A stretch of DNA of 6,493 nucleotides from Enterobacterales bacterium (GTDB lineage Bacteria > Pseudomonadota > Gammaproteobacteria > Enterobacterales > Succinivibrionaceae): assembly GCA_900768635.1 (NCBI GenBank), contig CAAGDP010000199.1, forward strand, positions 1 through 6,493, in the 5' to 3' direction. This document shows positions 5,925 to 6,493 of the stretch, piece after piece (positions within the stretch are counted from its first letter, which is position 1; every line of letters begins with the position of its first letter). Position numbers and translations under genes: made by a program. The notes beneath the pieces are model-generated. The model was not told where the DNA came from, searched no databases, and was given only the letters and a program-made list of their open reading frames with translations.

Positions 5925-6028
5925 GTGAGAGACAAGCCACATCCCGGTACTCAATTCAACAAGCTTGGCTGCTTCCTTCCGGACCTGACCTGGTAACCTG
6001 CGAACCGATACGGGAGGACCTGTCCCCC
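5923..6028 (-). ncRNA. ffs: 4.5S RNA, the RNA of the signal recognition particle
   Basis: The minus strand carries the nearly invariant SRP RNA core at 5990-5967: GGTCAGGTCC, the GGAA tetraloop, then GGAAGCAGCC. This forms the Ffh M-domain binding site with its symmetric and asymmetric internal loops. The ends also fit the E. coli 4.5S form: the 5' end GGGGGACAGG at 6028-6019 pairs with CTTGTCTCTC at 5936-5927 in ten pairs, several of them G-U, and the tail ACCC at 5926-5923 matches the E. coli 3' end. The RNA of about 106 bases is the short bacterial type without an Alu domain. It binds Ffh and FtsY to target nascent inner-membrane proteins. It is convergent with the DUF4105 gene, whose stop lies 65 bases away. 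The exact processed ends are inferred by analogy to E. coli, where the 5' leader is removed. Confidence 0.96.
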
Positions 6029-6039
6029 ATAACAGAGCT

Positions 6040-6068
6040 ATATTACCCAACAATACATAAAAATACAA
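6040..6068 (-). promoter_or_regulatory. Promoter of the 4.5S RNA gene
   Basis: On the minus strand TTGTAT (6068-6063) and TAATAT (6045-6040) are separated by exactly 17 bases. Transcription would start near 6033, a few bases before the mature 5' end at 6028, leaving a short leader to be trimmed. The -35 box is weak (three of six), so the call rests mostly on position and spacing. Confidence 0.45.
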
Positions 6069-6203
6069 GGTTTAATTCAAAGCATTTTGCCAACTGCTTA
6101 AAAATTGGGTGACTAGTCATTACCTAATCTGTTTTACCAGATATTTACCCATCCAAATTTTTTATCTTTAGCTCGCAATTCCGGACAAACATCGGTTCGG
6201 CAA

Positions 6204-6223
6204 CTTCCTGAGGAAGATTTTTT
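6204..6223 (+). terminator. Terminator-like hairpin
   Basis: CTTCC at 6204-6208 pairs with GGAAG at 6212-6216 around a TGA loop, followed by A and six T residues at 6218-6223. The same TGA loop occurs in the terminator at 1770-1799. No plus-strand gene is visible upstream, so what it would terminate is unclear; a small RNA or chance are both possible. Confidence 0.4.
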
Positions 6224-6403
6224 GAAAACTCTTTATTTGTTATGTGTCTGGGATACTTTCTCTGCCGGTCACCAATAACTTGACTGAACAAAGTCTCAGA
6301 AACGTTAAGGTAAAGGGCTGTTCACAGGCTATCTGAAATCATTAAAACAAATAAACAACTGTAGGCTACTGCTATTCTAAGATCTTCTGACCGGATTTAC
6401 CTC

Positions 6404-6427
6404 TGCAACAAGTCTGCACTTGTTGCA
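6404..6427. repeat. Perfect inverted repeat, 9-bp arms
   Basis: TGCAACAAG at 6404-6412 is exactly inverted as CTTGTTGCA at 6419-6427 with a 6-base spacer. There is no T-run on either strand, so a transcription-factor site or the hairpin of an RNA is more likely than a terminator. The adjacent gene, if any, lies outside the window. Confidence 0.55.
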
Positions 6428-6493
6428 ATGTGTTTCTCAAAAGGAACGAAGACTGAATAGTAACAAGAAATCCCGATCCTGAAATTGGCGCAA

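Larger units (their letters stand above)
6069..6493. other. Terminal region without an intact gene
   Basis: Past the ffs promoter I find no complete gene. The region contains a terminator-like hairpin at 6204-6223, a perfect 9-bp inverted repeat at 6404-6427, and a minus-strand frame open from 6321 to 6145 with no usable start codon, which may be a decayed coding sequence. A gene beginning beyond the right edge could be controlled from here. Confidence 0.5.

Noticed and set aside
5790..6068. Minus-strand 92-codon frame
   Set aside because: It covers the 4.5S RNA gene and the end of the DUF4105 gene; the RNA explains the conserved sequence.

Overview
The window looks like a piece of chromosome from an AT-rich Gram-negative bacterium, most likely a gammaproteobacterium. 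The evidence is a periplasmic DsbA-type oxidoreductase, a lipoprotein, an outer-membrane-like protein ending in phenylalanine, a YohJ/YohK pair very close in sequence and length to the Enterobacterales versions, and a 4.5S-type SRP RNA. A host-associated anaerobic lineage such as Succinivibrionaceae would fit, partly because of the AAA-ATPase-like pseudogene, but this is a guess from style and not an identification. No transposase, CRISPR array, phage gene or tRNA is visible.

Layout. Positions 1-524 hold a decayed minus-strand copy of the AAA-ATPase-like/PD-(D/E)XK family, with its promoter remnant at about 575-583. From 525 to 979 there is a divergent intergenic region with two inverted repeats and the promoter of the next gene. 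At 980-1714 lies a plus-strand DsbA-family protein with a ScsC-like N-terminal helix region and a CGYC active site, closed by an intrinsic terminator at 1770-1799. Only 11 bases after that terminator starts a yohJ-like (CidA/LrgA) gene, 1811-2176, whose stop overlaps the start of a yohK-like (CidB/LrgB) gene, 2176-2862. A strong terminator at about 2954-2991 ends that pair. A long gap (2863-3448) follows, then a small lipoprotein (3449-3946), another gap, and a 515-residue DUF4105/Lnb-type protein with a barrel-like C-terminal half (4310-5857). Convergent to it, on the minus strand at 5923-6028, is the 4.5S SRP RNA gene (ffs) with its promoter upstream. The last 465 bases contain no intact gene but do hold a terminator-like hairpin, a perfect 9-bp inverted repeat and a possibly decayed minus-strand reading frame.

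How the genes relate. Only yohJ-yohK is a clear operon: two inner-membrane partners of a presumed small-carboxylate channel or transporter. The other genes share a cell-envelope theme (disulfide chemistry, a lipoprotein with a plausible disulfide pair, a family that includes a lipoprotein N-acyltransferase), but spacing and terminators do not support one transcription unit. I do not see a convincing new multi-gene system. The most unusual window-wide signal is a strong excess of the tetramer CCGG, about 58 by hand count, where other all-GC palindromic tetramers occur only a few times.
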